From Bacillus sp. FJAT-27251 (lineage in GTDB: Bacteria; Bacillota; Bacilli; Bacillales; Cytobacillaceae), in contig NZ_LIGG01000001.1 in the NCBI RefSeq assembly GCF_001273925.1, positions 3,296,185-3,336,230 on the forward strand: a stretch of 40,046 bases of DNA, in the 5' to 3' direction. Under the pieces are notes generated by a model. That model was not told where the DNA came from, ran no database searches, and saw only the letters and a list, made by a program, of their open reading frames with translations. The position numbers were made by a program, and so were the translations under genes. This document shows, one piece after another, positions 22,977 to 31,038 of this stretch; position 1 is the stretch's first letter, and each line of letters starts with the position of its first letter.

Positions 22977-24377
22977 ATGAGTGTAAAAAAAGAATCAGTT
23001 GAACAAATTGTCCAGGCAGTTGGCGGCAAAGAAAATATCGCCGCTGCAACCCACTGTGTGACCCGCTTGCGCTTCGCCCTTAAGGATGAAGGCAAAGTAG
23101 ACAAGGAAAGCCTGGAAAACATTGACCTGGTAAAAGGGTCTTTCTCAACGAATGGACAATTCCAGGTCGTAATTGGACAGGGAACAGTAGACAAGGTCTA
23201 TAAAGAAATGGTTTCCATGACTGGCATTGGGGAGTCCAGCAAGCAGGACATTAAAGATGAAGCGGCCAAAAAGCTGAATCCCCTTCAGAGAGCAATTAAA
23301 ACCTTGGCCGACATCTTCATACCAATCCTGCCAGCAATCGTGACAGCAGGTCTTTTGATGGGGATTAACAATATTTTGACAGGGCCGGGAATATTCTTTG
23401 ATGAAGCGCTGATTGAGGTATATCCTCAGTGGGCGGATTTCGCCAGCATCATCAACCTGATTGCCAATACAGCCTTCGTGTTCCTGCCCGGACTGATTGG
23501 CTGGTCAGCAGTTAACCGCTTTGGCGGCAGCCCGCTGCTGGGGATTGTACTTGGCTTGATGCTTGTTCACCCTGATTTGATGAATGCTTGGGGCTACGGA
23601 GCTGCAGATGAAATTCCAACTTGGAACCTCTTCGGACTTGATGTCCAAAAGGTCGGGTACCAGGGACAGGTATTGCCGGTACTTCTGGCTTCCTATGTAC
23701 TCGCAAGAATTGAAATTGCCCTGAGAAAAAGGATTCCGGATGCATTTCAATTATTGCTTGTTGCGCCTATTGCTTTGCTGGTAACTGGTTTTGTATCATT
23801 TATTGCGATTGGGCCGATCACCTTCGCAATTGGTAATGTAATCACGGATGCAGTCGTTGGCCTGTTCGAAATTGCTCCAGTTCTGGGCGGATTGATCTAT
23901 GGCGGGCTGTATGCACCTCTTGTTATTACTGGTATGCACCATACCTTCCTGGCAGTTGACCTTCAGCTGATCGGAAGCACTGGCGGAACGTTCTTATGGC
24001 CAATGGTAGCCCTTTCGAATATTGCCCAGGGTACAGCGGCACTTGCGATGATGTTCGTCGTAAAAGATGAAAAACTTAAAAGTTTGTCTGGTACATCTGC
24101 CGTTTCTGCTTATTTGGGTATTACAGAGCCGGCGATGTTCGGTGTCAACCTTCGCTTCCGGTTCGCGTTTATCTCGGCTATTATTGGTTCTGCCCTGGCC
24201 GGTGCCTTTATCTCCGTAGCAGGTGTTAAGGCTCCATCCATCGGAGTAGGCGGACTTCCTGGTTTCTTGTCCATCTTCCCGCAAAACTGGGGTGCCTTCT
24301 TCATTGGAATGGCGATTACGCTTGTCGTGCCGTTTGCCTTGACACTGCTGTTTGGAAAGATGCGCAAAGAAAAGTAA
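22977..24377 (+). CDS. treP: PTS trehalose transporter subunit IIBC
   Basis: This membrane permease of the phosphotransferase system imports trehalose as trehalose-6-phosphate. The 466-aa protein has the IIB domain (residues 1-80) with the phosphorylated cysteine in ATHCVTRLRF (C27) and the IIC domain with about ten membrane segments, including GITEPAMFGVNLRFRF near the substrate site. The sequence closely resembles B. subtilis TreP throughout (for example KLNPLQRAIKTLADIFIPIL). There is no IIA domain, as usual for TreP, which borrows IIA from the glucose system. AGGAGG precedes the ATG. Two TreR-like operators and a cre-like site upstream suggest induction by trehalose and glucose repression. 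Confidence 0.95.
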   Translation: MSVKKESVEQIVQAVGGKENIAAATHCVTRLRFALKDEGKVDKESLENIDLVKGSFSTNGQFQVVIGQGTVDKVYKEMVSMTGIGESSKQDIKDEAAKKLNPLQRAIKTLADIFIPILPAIVTAGLLMGINNILTGPGIFFDEALIEVYPQWADFASIINLIANTAFVFLPGLIGWSAVNRFGGSPLLGIVLGLMLVHPDLMNAWGYGAADEIPTWNLFGLDVQKVGYQGQVLPVLLASYVLARIEIALRKRIPDAFQLLLVAPIALLVTGFVSFIAIGPITFAIGNVITDAVVGLFEIAPVLGGLIYGGLYAPLVITGMHHTFLAVDLQLIGSTGGTFLWPMVALSNIAQGTAALAMMFVVKDEKLKSLSGTSAVSAYLGITEPAMFGVNLRFRFAFISAIIGSALAGAFISVAGVKAPSIGVGGLPGFLSIFPQNWGAFFIGMAITLVVPFALTLLFGKMRKEK

Positions 24378-24412
24378 TATCCTTCTCCTGTCTTGGCAGG
24401 CAGAATATAAAT

Positions 24413-24472
24413 AGAACGATACCAACGAACATAAGGAAATCATGTTCAAAACGGTATCGTTCTTTCTTTTTA
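24413..24472 (+). terminator. Intercistronic hairpin/terminator between treP and the glucosidase gene
   Basis: AGAACGATACC / GGTATCGTTCT enclose a second stem, GAACAT / ATGTTC, and are followed by a T-rich tail (TTTCTTTTT). It ends 27 bases before the next gene's start and would reduce glucosidase expression relative to treP. Confidence 0.8.
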
Positions 24473-24498
24473 AAATAATACAGTCTGGAGTGATGAAC

Positions 24499-26175
24499 AT
24501 GAAAGCATGGTGGAAGGAAAGTGTCGTTTATCAAATCTATCCCCGCAGTTTTATGGACAGCAATGGTGATGGGATTGGTGACCTTCGGGGAATCATTTCC
24601 AAATTGGATTACCTGCAGGACCTCGGCATCGATGTGATTTGGCTGTCTCCTGTCTACAAATCCCCGAATGATGATAATGGCTATGATATCAGTGATTACC
24701 AGGACATCATGGATGAGTTCGGTACAATGCAAGACTGGGAGAACCTCCTTGAAGAAGTACATAACCGGGGCATGAAGCTGATCATGGACCTCGTTGTCAA
24801 TCACAGCTCAGATGAACACCCATGGTTTGTCGAAGCCCGTAAATCAAAGGACAATCCATACAGGGATTATTTTATCTGGCGCCCTGGCAAGGATGGGAAG
24901 GAGCCTTCTAACTGGTATTCAAACTTTGGCGGATCAGCCTGGGAGTATGATGAAGGAACGGATGAGTATTATCTCCATTTGTTCTCGAAAAAGCAGCCGG
25001 ATTTGAATTGGCGTAATCCGCAGCTTCGCGAGGAAGTGTATGAAATGATGAGATGGTGGCTTGATAAGGGAATTGACGGTTTCCGGATGGATGTCATCAA
25101 TTTTATTTCAAAGCCGGAGACTTTTGAAGACGGTGAACCGAAACCAGGCAAAAAATATGCTTCGGGAAGCAAGCTTTACCGGAATGGGCCTCATATCCAT
25201 GACTATTTACAGGAAATGAATGAAAAGACCCTTTCCAAATATGATGTCATGACGGTCGGCGAAATGCCGGGAGTGACACCTGAACTTGCGCAAATGTACA
25301 CAGCCGAAGAGCGGAAGGAATTAAATATGGTGTTCCAGTTCGAGCATATGGGGCTTGATAACGGACCGGGCGGAAAATGGGATTTGAAGCCGCTTAATCT
25401 CCAGGATTTAAAAAAGAACTTGACCAAATGGCAAAAAGCGCTTGAACACAAGGGCTGGAACAGCCTGTATTTCAACAACCATGACCAGCCTCGGTCCGTC
25501 TCACGTTTCGGGAATGATAAAGAGTATCGCGTTGAATCTGCGAAAATGCTGGCCACCCTCCTTCATATGATGAAAGGAACTCCGTATGTGTATCAAGGAG
25601 AAGAGCTGGGCATGACAAATATCCGCTTTGATTCCATCCAGGAGTACCGGGATATCGAAATCATCAATTTTTACCGGGAGCAGAAAGCAGACGGTGTACG
25701 CGAGGAAAAAATAATGGAGAGCATCTATGCAAAGGGACGGGATAACTCCAGGACGCCGATGCAGTGGGATGCGAGCAGGCACGCCGGCTTTACAACAGGA
25801 GAGCCATGGATTGGTGTCAATCCTAATTATCTTGATATCAATGCCGAACAGGCTGTTGCTGATGAAGATTCCGTTTACCATTTTTACCGCAGGCTGATTC
25901 AGCTGCGCAAGTCTTATGATGTCATCGTCTATGGCGAATATGATCTGGTTGATGCCGAGCATCCTGAAATCTTTTCCTTTAAGCGGACACTCGAAGGGCA
26001 AACCCTCCTGGTCATCTGCAACTTTTATGGGAAAGAAAATCAATTTGAATGGCCAAGCAACTTGAATTTGAATGATGCGAGGTTATTGATCAGCAACTAT
26101 GCTGAACGGGAAGGCGAAGATTTGCGGCGAGTTTCGTTAAAGCCATACGAAGCAAGGGTTTATCTTCTACCCTAA
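24499..26175 (+). CDS. GH13 alpha-glucosidase: trehalose-6-phosphate hydrolase by context, oligo-1,6-glucosidase-like by sequence
   Basis: This 558-aa glycoside hydrolase of family 13 (subfamily 31-like) has the usual TIM-barrel motifs: DLVVNHSSDEH, the nucleophile Asp in GIDGFRMDVINF, the acid/base Glu in TVGEMPG and the stabilising Asp in NNHDQPR. The ATG at 24499 has CTGGAG 8 bases upstream; a longer frame has no site. Downstream of treP one expects trehalose-6-phosphate hydrolase (TreA/TreC). However, the N-terminal 120 residues read more like Bacillus oligo-1,6-glucosidase (MKAWWKESVVYQIYPRSFMD), while the second half has TreA-like blocks (GTPYVYQGEELGMTN). The substrate should be treated as open between trehalose-6-phosphate and isomaltose-type sugars. 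Confidence 0.85.
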   Translation: MKAWWKESVVYQIYPRSFMDSNGDGIGDLRGIISKLDYLQDLGIDVIWLSPVYKSPNDDNGYDISDYQDIMDEFGTMQDWENLLEEVHNRGMKLIMDLVVNHSSDEHPWFVEARKSKDNPYRDYFIWRPGKDGKEPSNWYSNFGGSAWEYDEGTDEYYLHLFSKKQPDLNWRNPQLREEVYEMMRWWLDKGIDGFRMDVINFISKPETFEDGEPKPGKKYASGSKLYRNGPHIHDYLQEMNEKTLSKYDVMTVGEMPGVTPELAQMYTAEERKELNMVFQFEHMGLDNGPGGKWDLKPLNLQDLKKNLTKWQKALEHKGWNSLYFNNHDQPRSVSRFGNDKEYRVESAKMLATLLHMMKGTPYVYQGEELGMTNIRFDSIQEYRDIEIINFYREQKADGVREEKIMESIYAKGRDNSRTPMQWDASRHAGFTTGEPWIGVNPNYLDINAEQAVADEDSVYHFYRRLIQLRKSYDVIVYGEYDLVDAEHPEIFSFKRTLEGQTLLVICNFYGKENQFEWPSNLNLNDARLLISNYAEREGEDLRRVSLKPYEARVYLLP

Positions 26176-26177
26176 TA

Positions 26178-26214
26178 GCAAAGCAGCCCCAGTCATGGCC
26201 TGGGGCTGCTTTGC
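26178..26214. terminator. Long perfect hairpin between convergent genes
   Basis: GCAAAGCAGCCCCA pairs with TGGGGCTGCTTTGC around a 9-base loop. It lacks a long T-run but lies between the glucosidase gene and the convergent DUF1646 gene, so it probably ends both. Confidence 0.7.
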
Positions 26215-26230
26215 CAAAAGGATGTGCCGC

Positions 26231-27277
26231 TTACATCAGGACAATAATAAAATAGTAGAGCAGCATCGTCACAAGACCGAGGGGTACCCCGAAAGCCGCC
26301 CACTCTTTGCTTGTGATTTTCAGTTTGTTCGCGGCAATGATATTGGGAATATTGCCGGGAATCAGCATACCCCCGCTTATCAGCAGGCCGAGCAGGATGG
26401 CTTGAATCGTAGCATCCTCCATCGCTGGACTTAATTCGGCAGCAGCGAGAGTGGCATTATCGAGAATGGCTGAAACCATATTGATCCAGTAAAGAATAAG
26501 CGGATTGAGCTCGAGAAGATATGTGTTGATCAGCGGTTCAAATCCTGATCCAAGGAAGGTCAACCCCATGACAAAAAAATAAATCTTCAATGCCCTGACA
26601 AAAATTTCTTCGTAATCCGACCTGCTGCCTCCCTTGGCAGCAGGCCTTTTTTTTCTGGGAGGAGGATGTACCAGAAAAAACGTTAAACAGCCCAACAGGA
26701 GAAGGGCAGACAAAATTTCAGGTCCAAGAAGCCTGAATAAATAGAAAAAATCCTCATTTAATTTGCTTACGGCAATCGTTGATAATGTTTCGCCAATCGG
26801 GGTGAGCGAGGCGCCGAGCCCAATTGAATAGCAGGCCAGGATAACAAATCTCACCTGCGCTCTCCGGTCGAGCCCCAGTTCTTCGACGAGCAGGACGAGA
26901 ATCAGGGCAGCAATGATAGCCGTTATGACGCTTGAGATCAGGCCCAGGGTGAAAACCGCTGCGGCCGCAAAGATTCTGAAAGGAATGAACCTGCTGAGCA
27001 GGAAGATTTGGCTTGCCAGCGGCTGCTGCAGCCATTTGAACAGCAGGCCGGCGCCAAGAACGGCCAGCGAAATGTAGATGGGGTCATAAGCCGCTTTTAA
27101 AAATAGGCCAGTATTATAAACCCCGCTTGCGAACGCTGCCAGCAGCCCCATAACAAACAGGAATATTTCCAGGTTCTCTTCAACGGCCTTTACAGTAAAA
27201 GGCAGCACAAGGACAAGCAAAAAAATAACTAATAGCCCTGCCATCAACAACACCATCTTTTTTAGTCTTATCCGCAT
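26231..27277 (-). CDS. DUF1646 family putative cation transporter
   Basis: This 348-aa integral membrane protein has about ten segments. It is recognised as DUF1646 by LGASLTPIGETLSTIAVSKL, DNATLAAAELSP and SGGMLIPGNIPNIIAANKL, which resemble the paired motifs of ion transporters of the NhaD/arsenite-permease type. Members of this family are linked in the literature with sodium-responsive riboswitches, so a Na+ or other monovalent cation role is likely but not proven. The ATG at 27277 has no good Shine-Dalgarno sequence; an internal ATG at 27256 is an alternative. The start codon at 27277 is inside an 11-bp inverted repeat with the upstream leader, suggesting translational control. It is divergent from the TetR gene. 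Confidence 0.8.
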   Translation of the reverse strand: MRIRLKKMVLLMAGLLVIFLLVLVLPFTVKAVEENLEIFLFVMGLLAAFASGVYNTGLFLKAAYDPIYISLAVLGAGLLFKWLQQPLASQIFLLSRFIPFRIFAAAAVFTLGLISSVITAIIAALILVLLVEELGLDRRAQVRFVILACYSIGLGASLTPIGETLSTIAVSKLNEDFFYLFRLLGPEILSALLLLGCLTFFLVHPPPRKKRPAAKGGSRSDYEEIFVRALKIYFFVMGLTFLGSGFEPLINTYLLELNPLILYWINMVSAILDNATLAAAELSPAMEDATIQAILLGLLISGGMLIPGNIPNIIAANKLKITSKEWAAFGVPLGLVTMLLYYFIIVLM

Positions 27278-27327
27278 TCACAGCATTTAACATTTTTCCG
27301 GGTGGAGGTATCTTCCGTGAATGCGGA
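27271..27327 (-). promoter_or_regulatory. DUF1646 leader: start codon inside an inverted repeat
   Basis: The minus-strand message carries TCCGCATTCAC (27327-27317) and, 35 bases later, its exact complement GTGAATGCGGA (27281-27271), which includes the ATG at 27277-27275. The first arm can instead form a local hairpin, TTCCG-CATTCA-CGGAA (27328-27313). The two folds exclude each other, so one hides and one frees the start codon. Confidence 0.6.
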
Positions 27328-27454
27328 ACAGTCTATCCTATGCACCGGCAGGGACAAACTTGCCTTAAAAAGTGGGTTAAATGGTCAATGGTCAATAAAT
27401 GAATATATTGTTTTTTTAATAATTTTTAGAAATAAAAGTTTTTTCAGAAAATAT

Positions 27455-27484
27455 TTGAAAGTTTTTTTGTCCCTATGATACTAT
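27455..27484 (+). promoter_or_regulatory. Probable promoter of the TetR gene
   Basis: TTGAAA and TACTAT are 18 bases apart, about 20 bases before the TetR start codon. No ACCGAC operator overlaps it. Confidence 0.55.
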
Positions 27485-27505
27485 TAAATTCAAAGGATGA
27501 TGAAT

Positions 27506-28144
27506 ATGAAAAAATACAGTTTAAAGGAAAGAATTGTTGAAACAGCTCTCGTGCTATTTGAAAAAAAGGGCTACCATGGAGTAACTGTGGACGAGATTGT
27601 TGCAGAATCAGGGTCATCAAAAGGGGGGTTTTACCACAATTTTAAAAGCAAGGACGAATTGCTTTATCACATCCACGATGTCTTTATCTCCTATGTACTT
27701 GATAAGGCGAGGAAAGCGTATGACAATTGCGATACACCGGTTTCCCGCTTATGTGCCATCATCCAGTCATTCACAAAGGTTTTTGACCTTTACAAACCCC
27801 ACATCACCGTATTCTACCAGGAGAGCACTTATTTAACAGGTGATTTTAATCAACAGATCAATGAAAAACGCGATGAGTACCGGAACTTGATTATCCAGGT
27901 TATCCAGGAAGGGCAGGCAAACGGCGACTTCCGTACAGAGGTGCCGGCGGAAATTACCGCAATGGCCATTATTGGAATGGTCAACTGGACTTATAAGTGG
28001 TTCAAGAAAGAAGGGCCGCTATCAATTGAAGCCATCGCAACGATATTTAATGACCTGCTATTGCATTCACTTCTAACCGAAAAAGGAATGAAACAGGAAG
28101 AAGTCCATTCCCTCCTCCTCAAAAGTCAGCCTAACATCAAGTAA
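27506..28144 (+). CDS. TetR-family repressor of the leucine/isovalerate degradation operon
   Basis: This 212-aa regulator has an N-terminal TetR helix-turn-helix (residues 8-55: RIVETALVLFEKKGYHGVTVDEIVAESGSSKGGFYHNFKSKDEL) and a helical ligand-binding domain. Three ATG codons lie close together at the start; 27506 is chosen because AAAGGA then lies 8 bases upstream. The gene precedes the acyl-CoA dehydrogenase gene by 80 bases. That gap holds two ACCGAC/GTCGGT palindromes, its likely binding sites. By position it plays the role of the LiuR-like or FadR-like repressors of branched-chain acyl-CoA catabolism, and an acyl-CoA is the expected inducer (inference). Confidence 0.88.
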   Translation: MKKYSLKERIVETALVLFEKKGYHGVTVDEIVAESGSSKGGFYHNFKSKDELLYHIHDVFISYVLDKARKAYDNCDTPVSRLCAIIQSFTKVFDLYKPHITVFYQESTYLTGDFNQQINEKRDEYRNLIIQVIQEGQANGDFRTEVPAEITAMAIIGMVNWTYKWFKKEGPLSIEAIATIFNDLLLHSLLTEKGMKQEEVHSLLLKSQPNIK

Positions 28145-28170
28145 GCTGGCTATTATAAAACAAAAAACAG

Positions 28171-28184
28171 ACCGACTGGTCGGT
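28171..28184. promoter_or_regulatory. TetR operator 1 (ACCGAC-TG-GTCGGT)
   Basis: Perfect 6-bp arms lie around a 2-base centre, 41 bases before the acyl-CoA dehydrogenase start. Confidence 0.8.
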
Positions 28185-28193
28185 ACTAAACAG

Positions 28194-28207
28194 ACCGACT
28201 AGTCCGT
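28194..28207. promoter_or_regulatory. TetR operator 2 (ACCGAC-TA-GTCCGT)
   Basis: This is a second copy with one arm mismatch, 23 bases centre to centre from operator 1, about two helical turns. Confidence 0.75.
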
Positions 28208-28224
28208 CCGAAGGGAGAAAAACA

Positions 28225-29367
28225 ATGAATTTTGAATTAACAAGAGAACAGCAAATGCTGAAGGAAATGGTAAGGGATTTTGCCGAAAAAGAAATCAAGC
28301 CATACGCTCGTGAAGTGGATGAAACCTCGAAAATGCGCTATGAGACATTCCAAAAACTCGGAGAACTCGGATTGCTTGGGATCCCGTTCCCTGAAGAATA
28401 CGGCGGTGCGGGCGGGGATACGATTTCCTACATTATTGCTGTAGAGGAAATCGGGAAAGCATGCGGAGGTACCGGTTTGAGCTATGCGGCCAATACAAGC
28501 TTGGGAGCAAGCCCAATTTATTATTTTGGAACTGAAGAACAAAAGCAGGAATGGCTGGTACCGATGGCGAAAGGAGAAACAATGGGTGCGTTTGGGCTGA
28601 CTGAACCAAATGCAGGTTCCGATGCTGGAGGCACAAGAACCAAAGCAGTCCTGGATGGTGACGAATGGGTGATTAACGGCGAGAAGTGCTGGATTACCAA
28701 TGCAGGATATTCCCGGCAGGTAATTGTAACCGCTGTCACCGGGAAGCGGGATGACGGCCGGAATATCGTTTCTGCGATCATCGTTCCAACCAATGCTCCT
28801 GGAGTGACCATTTCCTGCAACTACGACAAAATGGGTGTCCGCGGTTCCAATACTTGTGAAATCATCCTGGAGAATGTCCGGGTTCCAAGAAAGAATCTGC
28901 TGGGCGACGAGAAAAAGGGCTTCAGCCAGTTTCTATTCACCCTTGACGGAGGACGCATTTCAATTGCCGCTCTGTCTGTGGGAATCGCCCAGGCAGCATT
29001 CGAAAAAGCACTTCAATACTCAAAAGAACGGCAGCAATTCGGCCAGTCCATCTCAAAGTTCCAGGCAATCCAATTTAAATTGGCCGACATGGCAATGGAA
29101 ATCGAATTGGCGCGGAACATGGTGTACAAAGCAGCATGGCTGAAAGACCAGGGAAAACCTTTTGGAAAAGAATCCGCTTTCGCCAAACTATTTGCATCGG
29201 AAATGGGCTTCCGCGTCTGCAACCAGGCCATCCAGATTCATGGCGGATACGGATATATGAAGGAATATGACGTAGAAAGGCATTTGCGCGATATTAAGTT
29301 AATGGAAATCGGCGAGGGTACATCGGAGATTCAGCGCATGGTCATTGCACGCCAATTAGGATGCTAA
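28225..29367 (+). CDS. yngJ: Acyl-CoA dehydrogenase (isovaleryl-CoA step)
   Basis: This 380-aa FAD enzyme oxidises an acyl-CoA to the 2-enoyl-CoA. The FAD and substrate motifs are GAFGLTEPNAGSD (residues 118-130), WITNAGYS, and the C-terminal IHGGYGYMKEYDVERHLRD. The catalytic base appears to be E364 in GEGTSEIQR, the position used by short- and medium-chain dehydrogenases rather than the alternative site of human isovaleryl-CoA dehydrogenase. It is the first structural gene of a cluster ordered like B. subtilis yngJ-I-H-HB-G-F-E, so its substrate here is most probably isovaleryl-CoA from leucine. AAGGGAG precedes the ATG. It is controlled by the two TetR operators just upstream. Confidence 0.9.
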   Translation: MNFELTREQQMLKEMVRDFAEKEIKPYAREVDETSKMRYETFQKLGELGLLGIPFPEEYGGAGGDTISYIIAVEEIGKACGGTGLSYAANTSLGASPIYYFGTEEQKQEWLVPMAKGETMGAFGLTEPNAGSDAGGTRTKAVLDGDEWVINGEKCWITNAGYSRQVIVTAVTGKRDDGRNIVSAIIVPTNAPGVTISCNYDKMGVRGSNTCEIILENVRVPRKNLLGDEKKGFSQFLFTLDGGRISIAALSVGIAQAAFEKALQYSKERQQFGQSISKFQAIQFKLADMAMEIELARNMVYKAAWLKDQGKPFGKESAFAKLFASEMGFRVCNQAIQIHGGYGYMKEYDVERHLRDIKLMEIGEGTSEIQRMVIARQLGC

Positions 29368-29385
29368 GTAGGAGGAGAAGAAATA

Positions 29386-31020
29386 ATGACCGAAATCCGT
29401 ATGTCTGTAGGACAAATGCTAGCTGAAAGAGCCCGCGAAATCCCCGACCAGGAAGCATTGGTCTATCCTGACCGCGGGCTTCGTTATACCTACCGGGAAT
29501 TCAATGCAGTTTGCGACCAGGTGGCCAAAGGCTTGATGGCCCTTGGCATACAAAAAGGAGAAAATGTGGCCGTCTGGGCAACCAATACTCCTGAATGGGT
29601 CAGCCTGCAATTTGGCACCGGAAAAATGGGGGCTGTACTGGTTACCGTCAATACGAATTACCGCTCTTCGGAACTTGAGTACCTTTTGCGCCAGTCAGAT
29701 AGCACAACTCTGTTTTTAATAGAAGACTACCGAGGCAACTCCTATATTGATACCATTTTTGAGCTTTGTCCCGAACTGAAAACGTGCGAACCTGGCAAGC
29801 TGGAGTCCAAGCGTCTCCCACTATTAAAAAATGTAATCGTTTTAAGTGAAAACAAGTATGATGGAGTCTTCAATTGGTCTGACATTCTCGAAATGGCCGG
29901 CAAAACCAATAATGAAGAACTTCAGGCAAGGCAGGATTCGCTTGATTATAATGACGTTATCAATATGCAATACACTTCCGGAACGACCGGCTTTCCAAAA
30001 GGAGTCATGCTGACACATCGCAACCTGGTGAACAATGCCTATAATATTGCCCGCTGCATGGAACTCACTGTAGCCGACCGGCTTTGCATTCCCGTTCCCT
30101 TCTTCCATTGCTTTGGCTGCGTCATCGGCACTCTGGCCTGCGTGTCTGTCGGGGCCACCATGGTGCCAGTGCAGGAGTTTGAGCCTGAACAAGTCCTGAA
30201 GACAGTAGAGCAGGAGAAATGCACCGCCCTTCATGGTGTGCCAACCATGTTCATCGCCGAGCTGAACCACCCGAATTTTGAGAAATACGATCTTACCAGC
30301 CTCCGCACGGGTGTAATGGCAGGGTCCAACTGCCCCATTGAAGTGATGAAAAATGTCATGAATAAGATGAACATGAGGGAAATCACGATTTGCTACGGCC
30401 AAACAGAATCCTCCCCGGTTATTACGCAAACACGGACAAATGACCCAGTCGAGCTTCGCGTGGAAACAGTCGGAAGGGCGCTGCCGGATGTGGAAGTGAA
30501 AATTGTTGAGCCGGGAACTTCGAGAGAGCTTCCTTACAATACCCAAGGCGAGCTATGCACCCGCGGCTACCATGTGATGAAAGGGTATTACCGGAATCCG
30601 GACGCGACTCGGGAAGCAATTGATGAGGACGGCTGGCTGCATACCGGCGATTTGGCGGTAATGGATGAAAACGGCTATTGCCGGATAACAGGACGGCTGA
30701 AGGATATGATCATCCGCGGCGGCGAAAACATCTATCCGCGTGAAATCGAAGAATTCCTGTATACGCATCCAAAGGTGCTCGACGCCCAGGTGGTTGGTGT
30801 GCCAGATGAAAAGTACGGGGAAGAAGTCATGGCATGGATTATTTTAAAAGAAGGCGTAACGGCCACGGCAGAAGAAATCAAGGAATACTTCACCGGAAAG
30901 ATTTCACGCCATAAAATTCCGAGGCACATCTTTTTTACGGATGCCTATCCGATGACCGCTTCCGGCAAAATCCAGAAGTTCAAGCTAAGGGAGCAGTCCA
31001 TCAATCAATTGACAAAATAA
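29386..31020 (+). CDS. yngI: Acyl-CoA synthetase, AMP-forming
   Basis: This 544-aa adenylate-forming enzyme activates a carboxylic acid to its CoA thioester with ATP. The signature P-loop-like motif is MQYTSGTTGFPKGVMLTHRN. The A5 region ITICYGQTESSP, the hinge GRLKDMIIRGGENIYP and the catalytic lysine in TASGKIQK near the end are all present. The substrate is unknown; in this operon a branched short-chain acid such as isovalerate is likely. AGGAGGAG precedes the ATG, and the gene begins 18 bases after yngJ, so the two are co-transcribed. Confidence 0.9.
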   Translation: MTEIRMSVGQMLAERAREIPDQEALVYPDRGLRYTYREFNAVCDQVAKGLMALGIQKGENVAVWATNTPEWVSLQFGTGKMGAVLVTVNTNYRSSELEYLLRQSDSTTLFLIEDYRGNSYIDTIFELCPELKTCEPGKLESKRLPLLKNVIVLSENKYDGVFNWSDILEMAGKTNNEELQARQDSLDYNDVINMQYTSGTTGFPKGVMLTHRNLVNNAYNIARCMELTVADRLCIPVPFFHCFGCVIGTLACVSVGATMVPVQEFEPEQVLKTVEQEKCTALHGVPTMFIAELNHPNFEKYDLTSLRTGVMAGSNCPIEVMKNVMNKMNMREITICYGQTESSPVITQTRTNDPVELRVETVGRALPDVEVKIVEPGTSRELPYNTQGELCTRGYHVMKGYYRNPDATREAIDEDGWLHTGDLAVMDENGYCRITGRLKDMIIRGGENIYPREIEEFLYTHPKVLDAQVVGVPDEKYGEEVMAWIILKEGVTATAEEIKEYFTGKISRHKIPRHIFFTDAYPMTASGKIQKFKLREQSINQLTK

Positions 31021-31038
31021 CCGGAAGGAGCGATCGCA

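Noticed and set aside
27497-27505. First ATG of the TetR gene at 27497 as start
   Set aside because: It overlaps the AAAGGA ribosome site; the ATG at 27506 has correct spacing.
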